From the NCBI GenBank assembly GCA_019456195.1, contig VRUK01000047.1:1-43030 (forward strand): a stretch of DNA of 43,030 nucleotides, in the 5' to 3' direction. The position numbers were made by a program, and so were the translations under genes. Each line of letters starts with the position of its first letter. Position 1 is the stretch's first letter. The notes under the pieces were generated by a model, which searched no databases, had not been told where the DNA came from, and was given only the letters and a program-made list of their open reading frames with translations. The stretch is from Planctomycetota bacterium (GTDB lineage Bacteria; Planctomycetota; Phycisphaerae; Sedimentisphaerales; Anaerobacaceae). This document shows, in pieces, positions 1 to 8,030 of this stretch.

Positions 1-208
1 TACCTGAAGCCGGGACATACCATCGCGTCGTTGTACCCAGTGACACAGTCCCATCTTCGACAACATATTCAGTTCCATCATACCGAAAGCTGACGATTGC
101 ACCGTCAACTTCGGTGACATCAGCCAGGCCGATGAGTGTATCGGCTCCGGCGGCGGCTGCCATGACCACCACGGCAAAGAGGGTTAGACAAAGCAAATTC
201 TTAGACAT
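1..208 (-). CDS. Secreted protein, N-terminal part only
   Basis: The gene starts at 208 and runs off the left edge, so only about 69 residues are visible. They begin MSKNLLCLTLFAVVVMAAAA, a lysine followed by a long hydrophobic stretch with small residues before a likely signal-peptidase site (AGA/D). The mature part (DTLIGLADVTEVDGAIVSF...) has no family I recognise. The start is set by a strong Shine-Dalgarno, AGGAGG at 214-219 on the minus strand, about five bases from the ATG. It is probably exported, like the other secreted proteins in the window. Function unknown. Confidence 0.7.
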   Translation of the reverse strand, partial: MSKNLLCLTLFAVVVMAAAAGADTLIGLADVTEVDGAIVSFRYDGTEYVVEDGTVSLGTTTRWYVPASG

Positions 209-859
209 AATAATCCTCCTTCAAAAAGATTTAATATGCGTTGTGAGTTGTCATATAGAATAGTTTTACTTGCGAAACACAAAGCAATAATTAAAAACTC
301 TGTACTTCGCATAATATTAAATAACACCTCCTCTATTTGGAAAACTTCGGTAATTGTACCAAAAGAAAGACTCAATCCAAAGATATTCAACCCTGTGAGC
401 ACAAGCCTAACTATGTTATTTATACCAAATAAGCTGCTTTCCCGTCAAGGAGAATCCTTTGATTATGTATTAGCATACCTCATGGATATAACTATGGAGA
501 AATGCGATAAAAAAAGGCAGTTAATTCTATTTGTAGCTTCTAACATATCGCTCCCTCATCTTTCAATTTAAAGCCCCTCACAGGCTTTATTAAACAACAC
601 ACTCGTCTTGAGGGTGCCTTTGTCCTGCTTCTTTGGACTTGCAGCAAGGTATTGTCTGGAAAACCTCAACATATCAAGACTTTTCTTTTGAAAAACTTCT
701 GGCAATTAAGTACAATTCAGTAATTATTCGACCTCATGGAGGAGCGATGAGGAAGCTTATTCTATCCTTATCACGTTTAACTCCATAGGAGATTAAAGGT
801 GACGTCTGTGGAGTTGCCAAGTAGGAACAAGAGGATTACATTTTTTGGAGGACTAAAAC
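209..859. other. Intergenic region, no supported gene
   Basis: About 650 bases between two divergent secreted-protein genes. A 111-codon open frame on the plus strand (236-571) has no ribosome site, AT-rich codons and no recognisable protein features, so I do not call it. There is a 7-bp hairpin at 569-589 (TAAAGCC / GGCTTTA) without a T tract. A pairing of AACTCCA (about 779) with TGGAGTT (about 809) could fold in the leader of the downstream gene. Nothing else is recognisable. Confidence 0.5.
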
Positions 860-2914
860 ATGAACGGCTACAAATTTATATGGGTTCTGGCGTTATTACT
901 CGGCATCTCGCAAGTCGGTAATGGTGTCACGCCAGCAAATAACGGCTATCAGAACGCACAGGCGATTGGTAACGTAACGAGCTTGGCATTCGACACTACT
1001 GAAGCGACATTCGACGGTCCTGGCGAATGTATCTCCAATACAAACAGAAACATCTGGTATTGCTATACGGCAACTTGCACCGGATGCGTTACTATAAGCC
1101 TGTGTGGCAGCAGCTTCGACACTAAGCTTGCCGTTTATGATGGATGCAGTTCAACACCGACTTTGAGTAACAATCTCAGATGCAATGATGATTTTTGCAG
1201 CCAGCAATCAGAGGTCAAACTAACCGCCACTGCTGGTAACACCTACCTTATAGAGGTTGGGGGCTTCGGTACATCGTGGGGTGAAGGTTCGCTGACTATA
1301 TCTTGCGATAACGCCGCTGGGCCGCCATCCAACGATACTTGGTCTGGTGCAATTTCAATCGGTAATGTATCAGATTTGGCTTTCGATACCGGCTGTGCCA
1401 CATTCGACGGCCCCGGCATTTGTATAACCAGCTCGAACCTCTGGTTCTGCTATACCCCTGAAAACTCTTGTAATATTACTGTAAGCACCGCCGGCAGCAG
1501 CTTCGATACTATTCTTGCCATCTATAATGGGTGCAATACATCCCCCACTCTGGGTAACTTGATCAATTGTAACGACGACGGCCCTGACAGTCGGCAAGCC
1601 GAAGTCAGCATCCCGGCAATCGCCGGCAACAAGTACCTCATCGAAGTCGGGGGATACAACGCCGATACTGGCCCGGGTCTGATAAGTGTCAATTGCGGTT
1701 CGGTAATACCCGGTGACCTTAGCAATAACAACTGCAATAATGCAAAGCCGATCGGTGACGTAGCAGGCCTGGCGTTCGACACCGGCAATGCAACGTTCGA
1801 TGGCCCAGGCCACTGTATGACCGGCCCGAATATCTGGTATATCTATACCGCCACGTGCACGGGCAATGCCATAGTCAGCCTCTGCGGCAGCAGCTACGAT
1901 ACCAAGCTTGCCGTCTATGACGGAGGCGGCTGCAATCCGTCACTTAGCAGACTGATAGAATGCAACGACGATGGCTGTGGTACACAGTCCGAGGCTGTCT
2001 TTGAGGTGATCGCCGGCCAGCAGTACCTCATCGAAGTAGGTGGATTCAGCGACAACACCGGCCAGGGACTGATAAGTGTTAGCTGTGAGGGTTCAGCACC
2101 AATAGATGAATCAGACCTCGGAGATGCACCGGACAGCACTAACAATTTCTCAAATAACATGACCGCATACCCCAAGGGAGGCCCTTCCGGAGTCAAGGCT
2201 CACTATCCCACTGTCTTTAATGACCCAAGTTCATCCGCCCCTTATGGACCGATTCATTTTAATCCTCTGGCTGTAGCCCATTTGGGTAAAAAGGTTACTA
2301 ATGAAAACGAAGCTGACGTCGGCTCGGATCAGGATGTCACCAACAACATCAAACCTCAAACCGACTCACCGGATAATGACAACGGCGACGATGCTGTTAT
2401 CTTCCCGCTAAGTATGCCGCAATGCCGCTGGACTACGTTTGACTATATTGTCAACGTTATCAATCCCGGTACCAACCTATGGGTCAATATCTGGTGCGAC
2501 TGGAATCGTGATGGTGACTGGGATGATGACAGTATCACCGAACAGGCTCTTGTTTGTTCCAATGGGATTGTATCCGAGTGGACGGTCAAGAATCTGTATC
2601 TTATCAATCTGCCCGCCGGATTAAATCAGCTCACTACACCGGCATTCCTGTCATGGCATCCGGATAAAGGTACCGAGGAAATATGGATGAGAATAACTCT
2701 TTCTGAGAAGCCATGGACTGGCGGCAGTGCTCCCGGCCTCAGGGGTAATGGTGGTTCCGGACCACAGGCCGGATACGATATTGGTGAGACGGAAGATTAC
2801 TACTTCATTCCGAATACAAGCTTCTTGATATGTGAAGATTACAATGGCGATGGGGTAATCAACCTCCAGGACCTGGCGGCTTTCACATCTGAATGGCTTG
2901 AGAATTGTCCGTAG
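860..2914 (+). CDS. Secreted multi-domain surface protein with three ~120-aa repeats, GEVED-like and dockerin-like domains
   Basis: A 684-residue exported protein. Residues 1-22 form a signal peptide. Three imperfect repeats follow at about 27-149, 157-278 and 290-411. Each carries N-A-x-x-IG-V-LAFDT-x-AT-FDGPG, then SSFDTKLAVYDGC, a CNDD motif, and AGN-YLIEVGG near the end, and each contains several cysteines. The pattern fits pre-peptidase C-terminal (PPC)-like beta-sandwich domains. Residues about 418-655 (DLGDAPDS..., DNDNGDD, WCDWNRDGDW, ETEDYYF) resemble the GEVED domain. The C-terminus (YNGDGVINLQDLAAFTSEWL) is one dockerin-like Ca-binding loop typical of Phycisphaerae surface proteins. 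TTTGGAGGACTAAAAC sets the start. No catalytic domain is visible, so an adhesion or surface-scaffold role is inferred. Confidence 0.88.
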   Translation: MNGYKFIWVLALLLGISQVGNGVTPANNGYQNAQAIGNVTSLAFDTTEATFDGPGECISNTNRNIWYCYTATCTGCVTISLCGSSFDTKLAVYDGCSSTPTLSNNLRCNDDFCSQQSEVKLTATAGNTYLIEVGGFGTSWGEGSLTISCDNAAGPPSNDTWSGAISIGNVSDLAFDTGCATFDGPGICITSSNLWFCYTPENSCNITVSTAGSSFDTILAIYNGCNTSPTLGNLINCNDDGPDSRQAEVSIPAIAGNKYLIEVGGYNADTGPGLISVNCGSVIPGDLSNNNCNNAKPIGDVAGLAFDTGNATFDGPGHCMTGPNIWYIYTATCTGNAIVSLCGSSYDTKLAVYDGGGCNPSLSRLIECNDDGCGTQSEAVFEVIAGQQYLIEVGGFSDNTGQGLISVSCEGSAPIDESDLGDAPDSTNNFSNNMTAYPKGGPSGVKAHYPTVFNDPSSSAPYGPIHFNPLAVAHLGKKVTNENEADVGSDQDVTNNIKPQTDSPDNDNGDDAVIFPLSMPQCRWTTFDYIVNVINPGTNLWVNIWCDWNRDGDWDDDSITEQALVCSNGIVSEWTVKNLYLINLPAGLNQLTTPAFLSWHPDKGTEEIWMRITLSEKPWTGGSAPGLRGNGGSGPQAGYDIGETEDYYFIPNTSFLICEDYNGDGVINLQDLAAFTSEWLENCP

Positions 2915-2945
2915 CAGATTTGTAGAATCTGTGATTTATAAAAAC

Positions 2946-2979
2946 AAAGGGCTGTGAGCATCCGCTTGCAGCCCTTTTT
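2946..2979 (+). terminator. Rho-independent terminator
   Basis: An 11-bp stem, GGGCTGTGAGC / GCTTGCAGCCC with two G-T pairs, has a four-base ATCC loop and is followed by TTTTT. It lies 35 bases past the stop of the surface-protein gene. A near-identical stem-loop occurs at 41544-41573. Confidence 0.85.
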
Positions 2980-3111
2980 CATTACAACAAAAAATCCCTC
3001 GAATTATCAGTATAGATTTGATATTCTCTTGGAATTGAAGTTTAGTGACGTAGCTGAATAAGGATATACAGTATTATAAGGTAAAGCCTATATAAAGTAG
3101 TGCCGTAATTA

Positions 3112-4083
3112 ATGGTTAGAAACTCAAAAAGAAACTCAGAACAGAAGCGGCCCCATAACATCTCACAAAAGCTTAAGAAGCGGTGTGTTCTGTTTGGTCT
3201 GTCTTTTGGTCTTTGTGGATTAGCTTGGATTCTAACAACTCATAGAATACCTTTGCCGGCTATTTTATATCACCTGCCTCTTGCAGTAGCTTTTGGTGCA
3301 TGGTTTGCTTATGTTGACGATGACTTTTCGGAACATAATAACTATGGTTTTATTGTCGTTACTATTCTGGCTTTGATAATTATCGCAGGCAGGATTTTTC
3401 TGAGTTGGCCTGTTTCCGGCCACGGTATCCTTGCTGCCCTGATAGCGGTTTTAGCCTCATGGTTTTGGCTCCGCTTTTTTTCAATTGCTATAATAGTACA
3501 GGCATTTCTTACTAAATTGGTTTGGGGTGAAGATCCGCTGTCTGTATTCTATGGCGCTTTAGTGGGCCTTGCCCTTGCCGGAATGCTCCTTGTGAAGTTA
3601 CGCTTCACAGTTAAGGGGGATGTTATGCGGCGAAAAGACAAAGAAATAAACGACATTGCCTCTATAGAAGACATCATAATGAAGGCGCGTGTATGCCGTT
3701 TGGCCCTATACGAAAACGCCCAGCCGTACATTGTCCCTCTTTCCTTTGGTTATAAAGACAACATCTTGTATTTTCATTCGGCCCCTGAAGGTAAAAAGTT
3801 GGATATACTCAGAAATAATAACAAGGTCTGTTTTGAATTCGATATAGACCATGAGCTTGTTATGGGGGAAAAAGCATGTGACTGTACTATGAAATACCGA
3901 AGCGTAATAGGATTCGGCAAGGCAAAACTTATAGAAGATATTGAATCAAAACGCAAGGCACTTGATATTATAATGAAGAATTATTCCGATGGTTCTTTTG
4001 AATATCCCGAAGAATCTATCCAGAACACAATAATCATAAGCGTCGAAGTAGAAACCATGACCGGCAAAAAGTCCGGCTACTAA
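3112..4083 (+). CDS. Membrane domain fused to a NimA-like flavin-binding (PNPOx-fold) domain
   Basis: A 323-residue protein in two parts. Residues about 25-168 hold five or so hydrophobic segments with GRIFLSWPVSGHGILAAL and a later DPLSVFYGALVG, reminiscent of the SGH core of PAP2-type phosphatase membrane proteins, but the signature is incomplete. Residues 172-323 (MRRKDKEI...ARVCRLALYENAQPYIVPLSFGY...) match the pyridoxamine-phosphate-oxidase-like / 5-nitroimidazole reductase (NimA) family, which binds flavin and usually stands alone at about 150 residues. Family members typically start exactly at MRRKD. Here an in-frame ATG at 3625 is preceded by AAGGGGGA, so the flavin domain may also be translated on its own. 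The upstream start at 3112 lacks a clear ribosome site. Substrate unknown. Confidence 0.72.
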   Translation: MVRNSKRNSEQKRPHNISQKLKKRCVLFGLSFGLCGLAWILTTHRIPLPAILYHLPLAVAFGAWFAYVDDDFSEHNNYGFIVVTILALIIIAGRIFLSWPVSGHGILAALIAVLASWFWLRFFSIAIIVQAFLTKLVWGEDPLSVFYGALVGLALAGMLLVKLRFTVKGDVMRRKDKEINDIASIEDIIMKARVCRLALYENAQPYIVPLSFGYKDNILYFHSAPEGKKLDILRNNNKVCFEFDIDHELVMGEKACDCTMKYRSVIGFGKAKLIEDIESKRKALDIIMKNYSDGSFEYPEESIQNTIIISVEVETMTGKKSGY

Positions 4084-4134
4084 CATTAAGACTGCCGCTA
4101 ATGCCATAACGGCTTACATCTCTGTATATTTGCA

Positions 4135-4257
4135 GTAGGGGCGGTTCGTGAACCGCCCTTTGTTTTTTTTGTTGCATGGGCTTCTTCGTGAACCGCCCTC
4201 ACTATGTATCTGTCCCGATGCGTTGTTCAATGTAGGGGCAACCCCGTGTGGTTGCCC
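4135..4257. repeat. REP-like palindromic GTAGGGGC... units
   Basis: Two units start with GTAGGGGC and fold back on themselves. At 4135-4158 a 9-bp stem GGGCGGTTC/GAACCGCCC is followed by a T-rich run, so it could also terminate transcription. At 4232-4257 an 8-bp stem GGGCAACC/GGTTGCCC lies around CCGTGT. Between them, 4185-4199 repeats the right half of the first unit (TTCGTGAACCGCCC). The surrounding 4084-4540 holds no gene I can support. Such GTAGGGGCRR palindromes are seen as dispersed intergenic repeats in many environmental genomes. The role here is unknown. Confidence 0.75.
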
Positions 4258-4540
4258 TAATTTGCTTGAACCGTTAGAGTGTTCCTTTACTCTAATAGGG
4301 TCATTACCAACCACACCTCATCGAAAAAATTGCCTCCTATGGGGCAGGCGTACACCTTTAATTTCACCATTGAAATACAGAAATAAGTTGTCAAAAAGAT
4401 GTAACACCATTATTCTCCTAACCCCATTATTCCCTGCTTTTTCTCTTGGCTCTCACACCGCCTTTGCTATAATTGCTATTATCAGTGGAAAAATTGCTCA
4501 ATAGTCAATGTTGCATGAAGCTCCAATTGGAAATGTTGTT

Positions 4541-5527
4541 ATGATTAAGAAGCTAAGCATATCAAACTTCAAATCGGTTCGTCAGTTGGATATCGACTGT
4601 AAGAAGGTGAACCTGTTCATAGGCGAGCCAAACACAGGCAAGTCCAATATCCTCGAGGCGCTGGCACTATTGTCTTGGTGTGGTCAGTCGGGACAAGAAC
4701 CTCTTAGTAATTATGTTCGCTTCGAGTTGATGCAATACCTATTCTACGATGGATTGGTAGCTGATCAATCCGTGAAAATCAGGATTTCGACGAAGGAAAT
4801 TAATCCTACGGGTATCAGTGTTACTTTCGCAACCGATTCTTATAATTTTCGGAAATGGGGAAGTGAAAGTTCGTTCAGGGGAGTGAATAGCCGTGGACAA
4901 ATCCAAGGTTCATCATCAGACTTTGGTCATACCAAAGATATCAAATTCTTTCGTTTCAAGAATTTGGCAAAATATAATGACAAAGAACCCGGCCCCCTCA
5001 AACCGCCTAACGGGACAAACCTCTTCTCTGTCGTCTTCGGTTCAGAGATTCTCCGAAATACCATGGTGGAATTCTATCGCAAGTACGGACTCAAAGTAGT
5101 CATGAGACAGCATGAAGGAGTCTTTGAGCTTCAGAAAGAAGTCAATGGCTTGGTCTTCAATTATCCCTATACCCTGACGTCGGATACACTCCGCCGGATC
5201 ATTTTCTACACGGTGGCCATCGTCTCGAACAAGGACTCGGTGCTGGTGTTCGAGGAGCCGGAGTCCAATGCCTTTCCGTACTATACCAAGTACCTCGGGG
5301 AACGGATCGCCCTGGACAAGACCAACCAGTTCTTCATTGCCACGCACAATCCATACCTGCTCTCGGCCGTCATCGAGAAGGCTCGCAAGGAGGAAGTCCA
5401 GGTCTTCATCACTTACTTCAAGGACTTTCAGACGTGGGTCAAGCCCTTGATGCCGGATCAGGTCGCGGAATTGATGGAGGCAGATCCCTTCTTCAACATG
5501 GATCGTTTCACTGAGGAGGGGGAATGA
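4541..5527 (+). CDS. AAA-family ATPase (AAA_15/AAA_21, OLD-like), first gene of a two-gene module
   Basis: A 328-residue ATPase starting IKKLSISNFKSVRQLDID, the typical N-terminus of SMC/RecF/OLD-type ATPases. Walker A is GEPNTGKS at residues 28-35. Walker B is LVFEE with the switch EEPES near residues 234-242. A downstream FIATHNP supplies the conserved histidine. There is no C-terminal nuclease; the next gene, overlapping by four bases (ATGA), encodes a small TOPRIM-like protein. An ATPase-plus-nuclease pair of this form recalls split OLD, PARIS (AriA/AriB) and related defence systems. A start 33 bases earlier is possible, but the conserved motif begins at the chosen ATG. Codon composition changes inside the gene: AT-rich before about 5150, clearly GC-richer after. 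Defence role is inferred only. Confidence 0.85.
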   Translation: MIKKLSISNFKSVRQLDIDCKKVNLFIGEPNTGKSNILEALALLSWCGQSGQEPLSNYVRFELMQYLFYDGLVADQSVKIRISTKEINPTGISVTFATDSYNFRKWGSESSFRGVNSRGQIQGSSSDFGHTKDIKFFRFKNLAKYNDKEPGPLKPPNGTNLFSVVFGSEILRNTMVEFYRKYGLKVVMRQHEGVFELQKEVNGLVFNYPYTLTSDTLRRIIFYTVAIVSNKDSVLVFEEPESNAFPYYTKYLGERIALDKTNQFFIATHNPYLLSAVIEKARKEEVQVFITYFKDFQTWVKPLMPDQVAELMEADPFFNMDRFTEEGE

Positions 5528-6006
5528 AGGTCCTGGTTGAGTGCAATGCCGACGAAATAGTCCTCAGAAATATAGGAGTCCCGAAGAAGCAGTTATTTCA
5601 TTTCGGAGGCAAGGACAAATTAATCAACCGTCTGAGAAATTTGCCTGGAGCTATCGGTGTTGTGGACGAAGATCCCGCCAGTATTCAGCACCCCGATCTG
5701 AAGGCAAGCTACCGGCAGGCAGAATCTGCTGAAGGGCTTCGCCTTTTGGCTCGCCAGGGCAGCGGCTGTCAAAGACTTGTCATGATCTGTCCGAAGCTGG
5801 AGGACTGGCTCATTCAGAGAGCCAGATTATTAGAAATTCGACCGGAGGATTATGGCCTCCCCAGCGACCCGGACAAGCTGCATAGTATCCCTCGATATGA
5901 GCGGAAGGAAGGATTTTGCCGCTTCCTTGCGGAACTGAAAGAGCGAGACAGCGGAATGCATCTCCTGCGTCGGTGGATTTTTGAGGCAGAATCTCGGCTC
6001 AAATGA
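5524..6006 (+). CDS. Small TOPRIM-like protein, partner of the AAA ATPase
   Basis: A 160-residue protein whose ATG overlaps the stop of the ATPase gene, so the two are very likely translationally coupled. MKVLVECNADEIVLRNIG puts a glutamate (E6) at the end of the first strand, as in TOPRIM domains (VEGxxD). GVVDEDP (D48, D50) supplies the DxD motif after the next conserved strand. CPKLEDWL (E93) resembles the acidic E-x-WL element of DUF4276/DUF3226-type small TOPRIM proteins that accompany ATPases. TOPRIM domains in OLD and AriB cut nucleic acid in a metal-dependent way, so nuclease activity is plausible but unproven. The family assignment rests on motifs only. After the stop comes a kilobase without genes. 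Confidence 0.7.
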   Translation: MKVLVECNADEIVLRNIGVPKKQLFHFGGKDKLINRLRNLPGAIGVVDEDPASIQHPDLKASYRQAESAEGLRLLARQGSGCQRLVMICPKLEDWLIQRARLLEIRPEDYGLPSDPDKLHSIPRYERKEGFCRFLAELKERDSGMHLLRRWIFEAESRLK

Positions 6007-6483
6007 ACATTTATTGACATCTTGCTTCCGGGGATTCACTCATGGACTGGTATCTTAGGTTAATCCCAGATTCTGTTGTACCCTCATAAAATACAAACAA
6101 ACCTTACCTTTTCTCCCTCAGGATCGACAGTCTGGACGACGGGTGGCAGCCACTGAGCGAACTTTTCGTGAGTGAAGTGGATGGTGATTTTCGACCATCA
6201 GACTTTAAAATTCTCACAATCGTTCAGTCAAAAACGCTCACTCCCAAAAACAAAAATAAAATATTTCAAAATTTTTTATCTCCTTCCACAACAATGACTT
6301 ACGAGCAATAAACCACGAAAAATAGCAAAATTTTCGGCTCAAAACTGCACACTCGTCTAATTATAGAGGCAGTCTTTTTTTTCGTCTCCCCGAGTTTACC
6401 CGAGTTTATCCCCGGGTGCTGCTAACTTGGCGTGTAACAGGGGAAGCGCTGCTAACTTGACACTCAACAGGGGGCCTAAGCCC
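6007..6483. other. Gene-free AT-rich spacer with 26-bp direct repeats
   Basis: No open frame with coding character. AT-rich blocks (about 6240-6390) precede a short GC-rich stretch with CGAGTTTACC / CGAGTTTATC. Two 26-base direct repeats follow at 6418-6443 and 6448-6473: both begin GCTGCTAACTTG and end AACAGGGG, with six variable bases between. They sit directly before the interspersed repeat element and may mark its boundary or an older insertion. Confidence 0.55.
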
Positions 6484-6489
6484 ACAATA

Positions 6490-6840
6490 TGAAATCTGAG
6501 ACTTGAGATATGATATATCCAACTTTAGCTCACTTTAGGCATTTTAGTCACTTTAGGCACTCTTTCAGTTATAACATATTTCCAGATACACTCTATTTTA
6601 ACAAACAAAGCCAAAGTCAAGTCGGCCAAAATCAACATAAACACTTTCTTAACAATGAGATACGTAAAAATGGACATTTGGTTATTCAGACAAAACAAAC
6701 CCAATTCAAAGCCAATAAAGCCAAAAACAAACCCAATTTAAGCCAATACAAAGCCAATTTTAACGAAAGGGCAAAAATGCTGGAGTTTACCCTCGATGTT
6801 AGCTCACTTGCTTTGGAGTTTACCCTCGGGTGTACTTACC
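6490..6840 (+). repeat. Interspersed repeat element, copy A
   Basis: Begins TGAAATCTGA. At 6517-6594 it carries a 78-bp core that recurs, inverted and almost unchanged, at 42920-42997. The core starts with four ACTTTAG-type units and ends ATTTCCAGATACACTCT. About 100 bases later (6695-6770) comes a run of AAACCCAATT / AAAGCCAATA units with a 10-11-base period. The tail (6781-6832) has two GGAGTTTACCCTCG motifs. The 125-codon frame across this region exists because the repeat units lack stops; the unit length does not keep frame, so I do not call a protein. No transposase is present. Confidence 0.85.
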
Positions 6841-6949
6841 TGTTTTTCTGCCGGGGGTCGGGGGCGTGGATAAGGAGCTTACAATGATATTAATAATATT
6901 ACTCGCGGATTTTACCACCCTTAAGGGTGCCAAATTTAACATGTTATTT

Positions 6950-6978
6950 CTGACAAATAGACAAAAATTTGATAGAAT
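6950..6978 (+). promoter_or_regulatory. Sigma70-type promoter for the creatininase-family gene
   Basis: CTGACA (6950-6955) and TAGAAT (6973-6978) are separated by 17 bases, about 60 bases ahead of the start codon at 7041. A perfect 14-bp palindrome, CACCCTTAAGGGTG, lies just upstream at 6916-6929 and could be an operator or an old hairpin. Confidence 0.6.
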
Positions 6979-7040
6979 AGGGATCTAATAGTAAGTGGTT
7001 AAACCCCCGTTGAAAATAGACAAAACTCAAGGAGAACAAA

Positions 7041-7961
7041 ATGAGCAAACAAAAAAAGCTTACCTGTATCGTAGTCTTACTTTCTGCTTCATTTATTTTC
7101 ACAACAGCCGCCATCCTGCCCGCAAGAGGGCAGGCTTCAAAATCCGACCTTCCAGTCAAGTGGGGAGAGCTTACCGCCCCCGATTTTATAAAGGCCGCCG
7201 AAAAATCCGCAGGCGTCTGTCTCATTCCGATAGGTGTCTTCGAAAAGCACGGCCCGCACTTGCCCCTTGGAACCGATTTAATTGACGTCAGGGAAGTTGC
7301 TCTACGAGCTGCAAAAAAAGAATACGCTCTGGTCTTCCCTGAATACTATTTCAGCCAGATTTTAGAAGCAAAACACCAGCCCGGAACAATCGCATACAGC
7401 CCTAAACTCATTTGGGACATCCTCCAGCAGACTTGTGATGAAATTGCCCGCAACGGAATTAAGAAAATTGTCCTTGTGAACGGCCATGGCGGAAACAATA
7501 GCTTCCTGCCGTTTTTCTGCATGGCACAGCTTGAAAAACAGCGGGACTACTGCGTTGTATTGTTCAAGCCTCAAACCGACCCGAAAGTTGCCGAAAAAGT
7601 AAAAAAGCTCAGAGAAACCAAAACCGGCGGTCATGCAGGTGAAACAGAGACCTCGACGATGCAGATTTCAAGGCCCGACCTCGTACATATAGACCGCGCA
7701 AAAGACCAGTCCGGCCGGGACCTCGCTCGCTTAAAACACCTGCCTGGCAACTACACCGGAATATTCTGGTACGCTCAATTTCCAAACCACTACGCAGGCG
7801 ATGGCAGCTATGCCAAACCAGAACTCGGAGAACTGTTAATAAAAGCTCAGACCAACCAGCTTGTTGACTTGATTAAAATCCTGAAAAAAGACGACACCAT
7901 CCTCAACCTGCAGAACCGATTTTACAAAGAATCCAAAAACCCGCTAAAAACAAAACAGTAA
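7041..7961 (+). CDS. Exported creatininase-family amidohydrolase
   Basis: A 306-residue protein with an N-terminal signal peptide (about residues 1-30, KKLTCIVVLLSASFIFTTAA). The mature part has the creatininase/MftE-family metal and active-site motifs: PIGVFEKHGPHLPLGTD (E, H, D ligands), LVNGHGGN, and GGHAGETETS with the conserved glutamate. Family members hydrolyse cyclic or formamide-type amide bonds using Zn or Mn; which substrate applies here cannot be read. Cytoplasmic members are about 240-260 residues, so the signal peptide accounts for the extra length and points to a periplasmic enzyme. AAGGAG eight bases before the ATG supports the start. It appears to be a single-gene unit. Confidence 0.88.
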   Translation: MSKQKKLTCIVVLLSASFIFTTAAILPARGQASKSDLPVKWGELTAPDFIKAAEKSAGVCLIPIGVFEKHGPHLPLGTDLIDVREVALRAAKKEYALVFPEYYFSQILEAKHQPGTIAYSPKLIWDILQQTCDEIARNGIKKIVLVNGHGGNNSFLPFFCMAQLEKQRDYCVVLFKPQTDPKVAEKVKKLRETKTGGHAGETETSTMQISRPDLVHIDRAKDQSGRDLARLKHLPGNYTGIFWYAQFPNHYAGDGSYAKPELGELLIKAQTNQLVDLIKILKKDDTILNLQNRFYKESKNPLKTKQ

Positions 7962-8030
7962 TATATTCGAATTGACGGCAAATTATCTTATAATTAACAG
8001 ATAGCGAACTTCAGCTAAGGAGCCTAAAGA

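Noticed and set aside
236..571. 111-codon plus-strand frame
   Set aside because: No ribosome site, AT-driven composition, no domain or signal features, and it overlaps the leader of the divergent gene.
1370..1813. 147-codon minus-strand frame inside the surface-protein gene
   Set aside because: Antisense shadow of a clearly coding repeat protein; no start site or family.
6695..6770. CRISPR-like regular repeats
   Set aside because: Units are contiguous and degenerate with no unique spacers and no cas gene in the window.
6510..6887. 125-codon frame in copy A of the repeat element
   Set aside because: The frame follows from stop-free CCAAT units; the repeat period (10-11) is not a multiple of three and copy B gives a different peptide.
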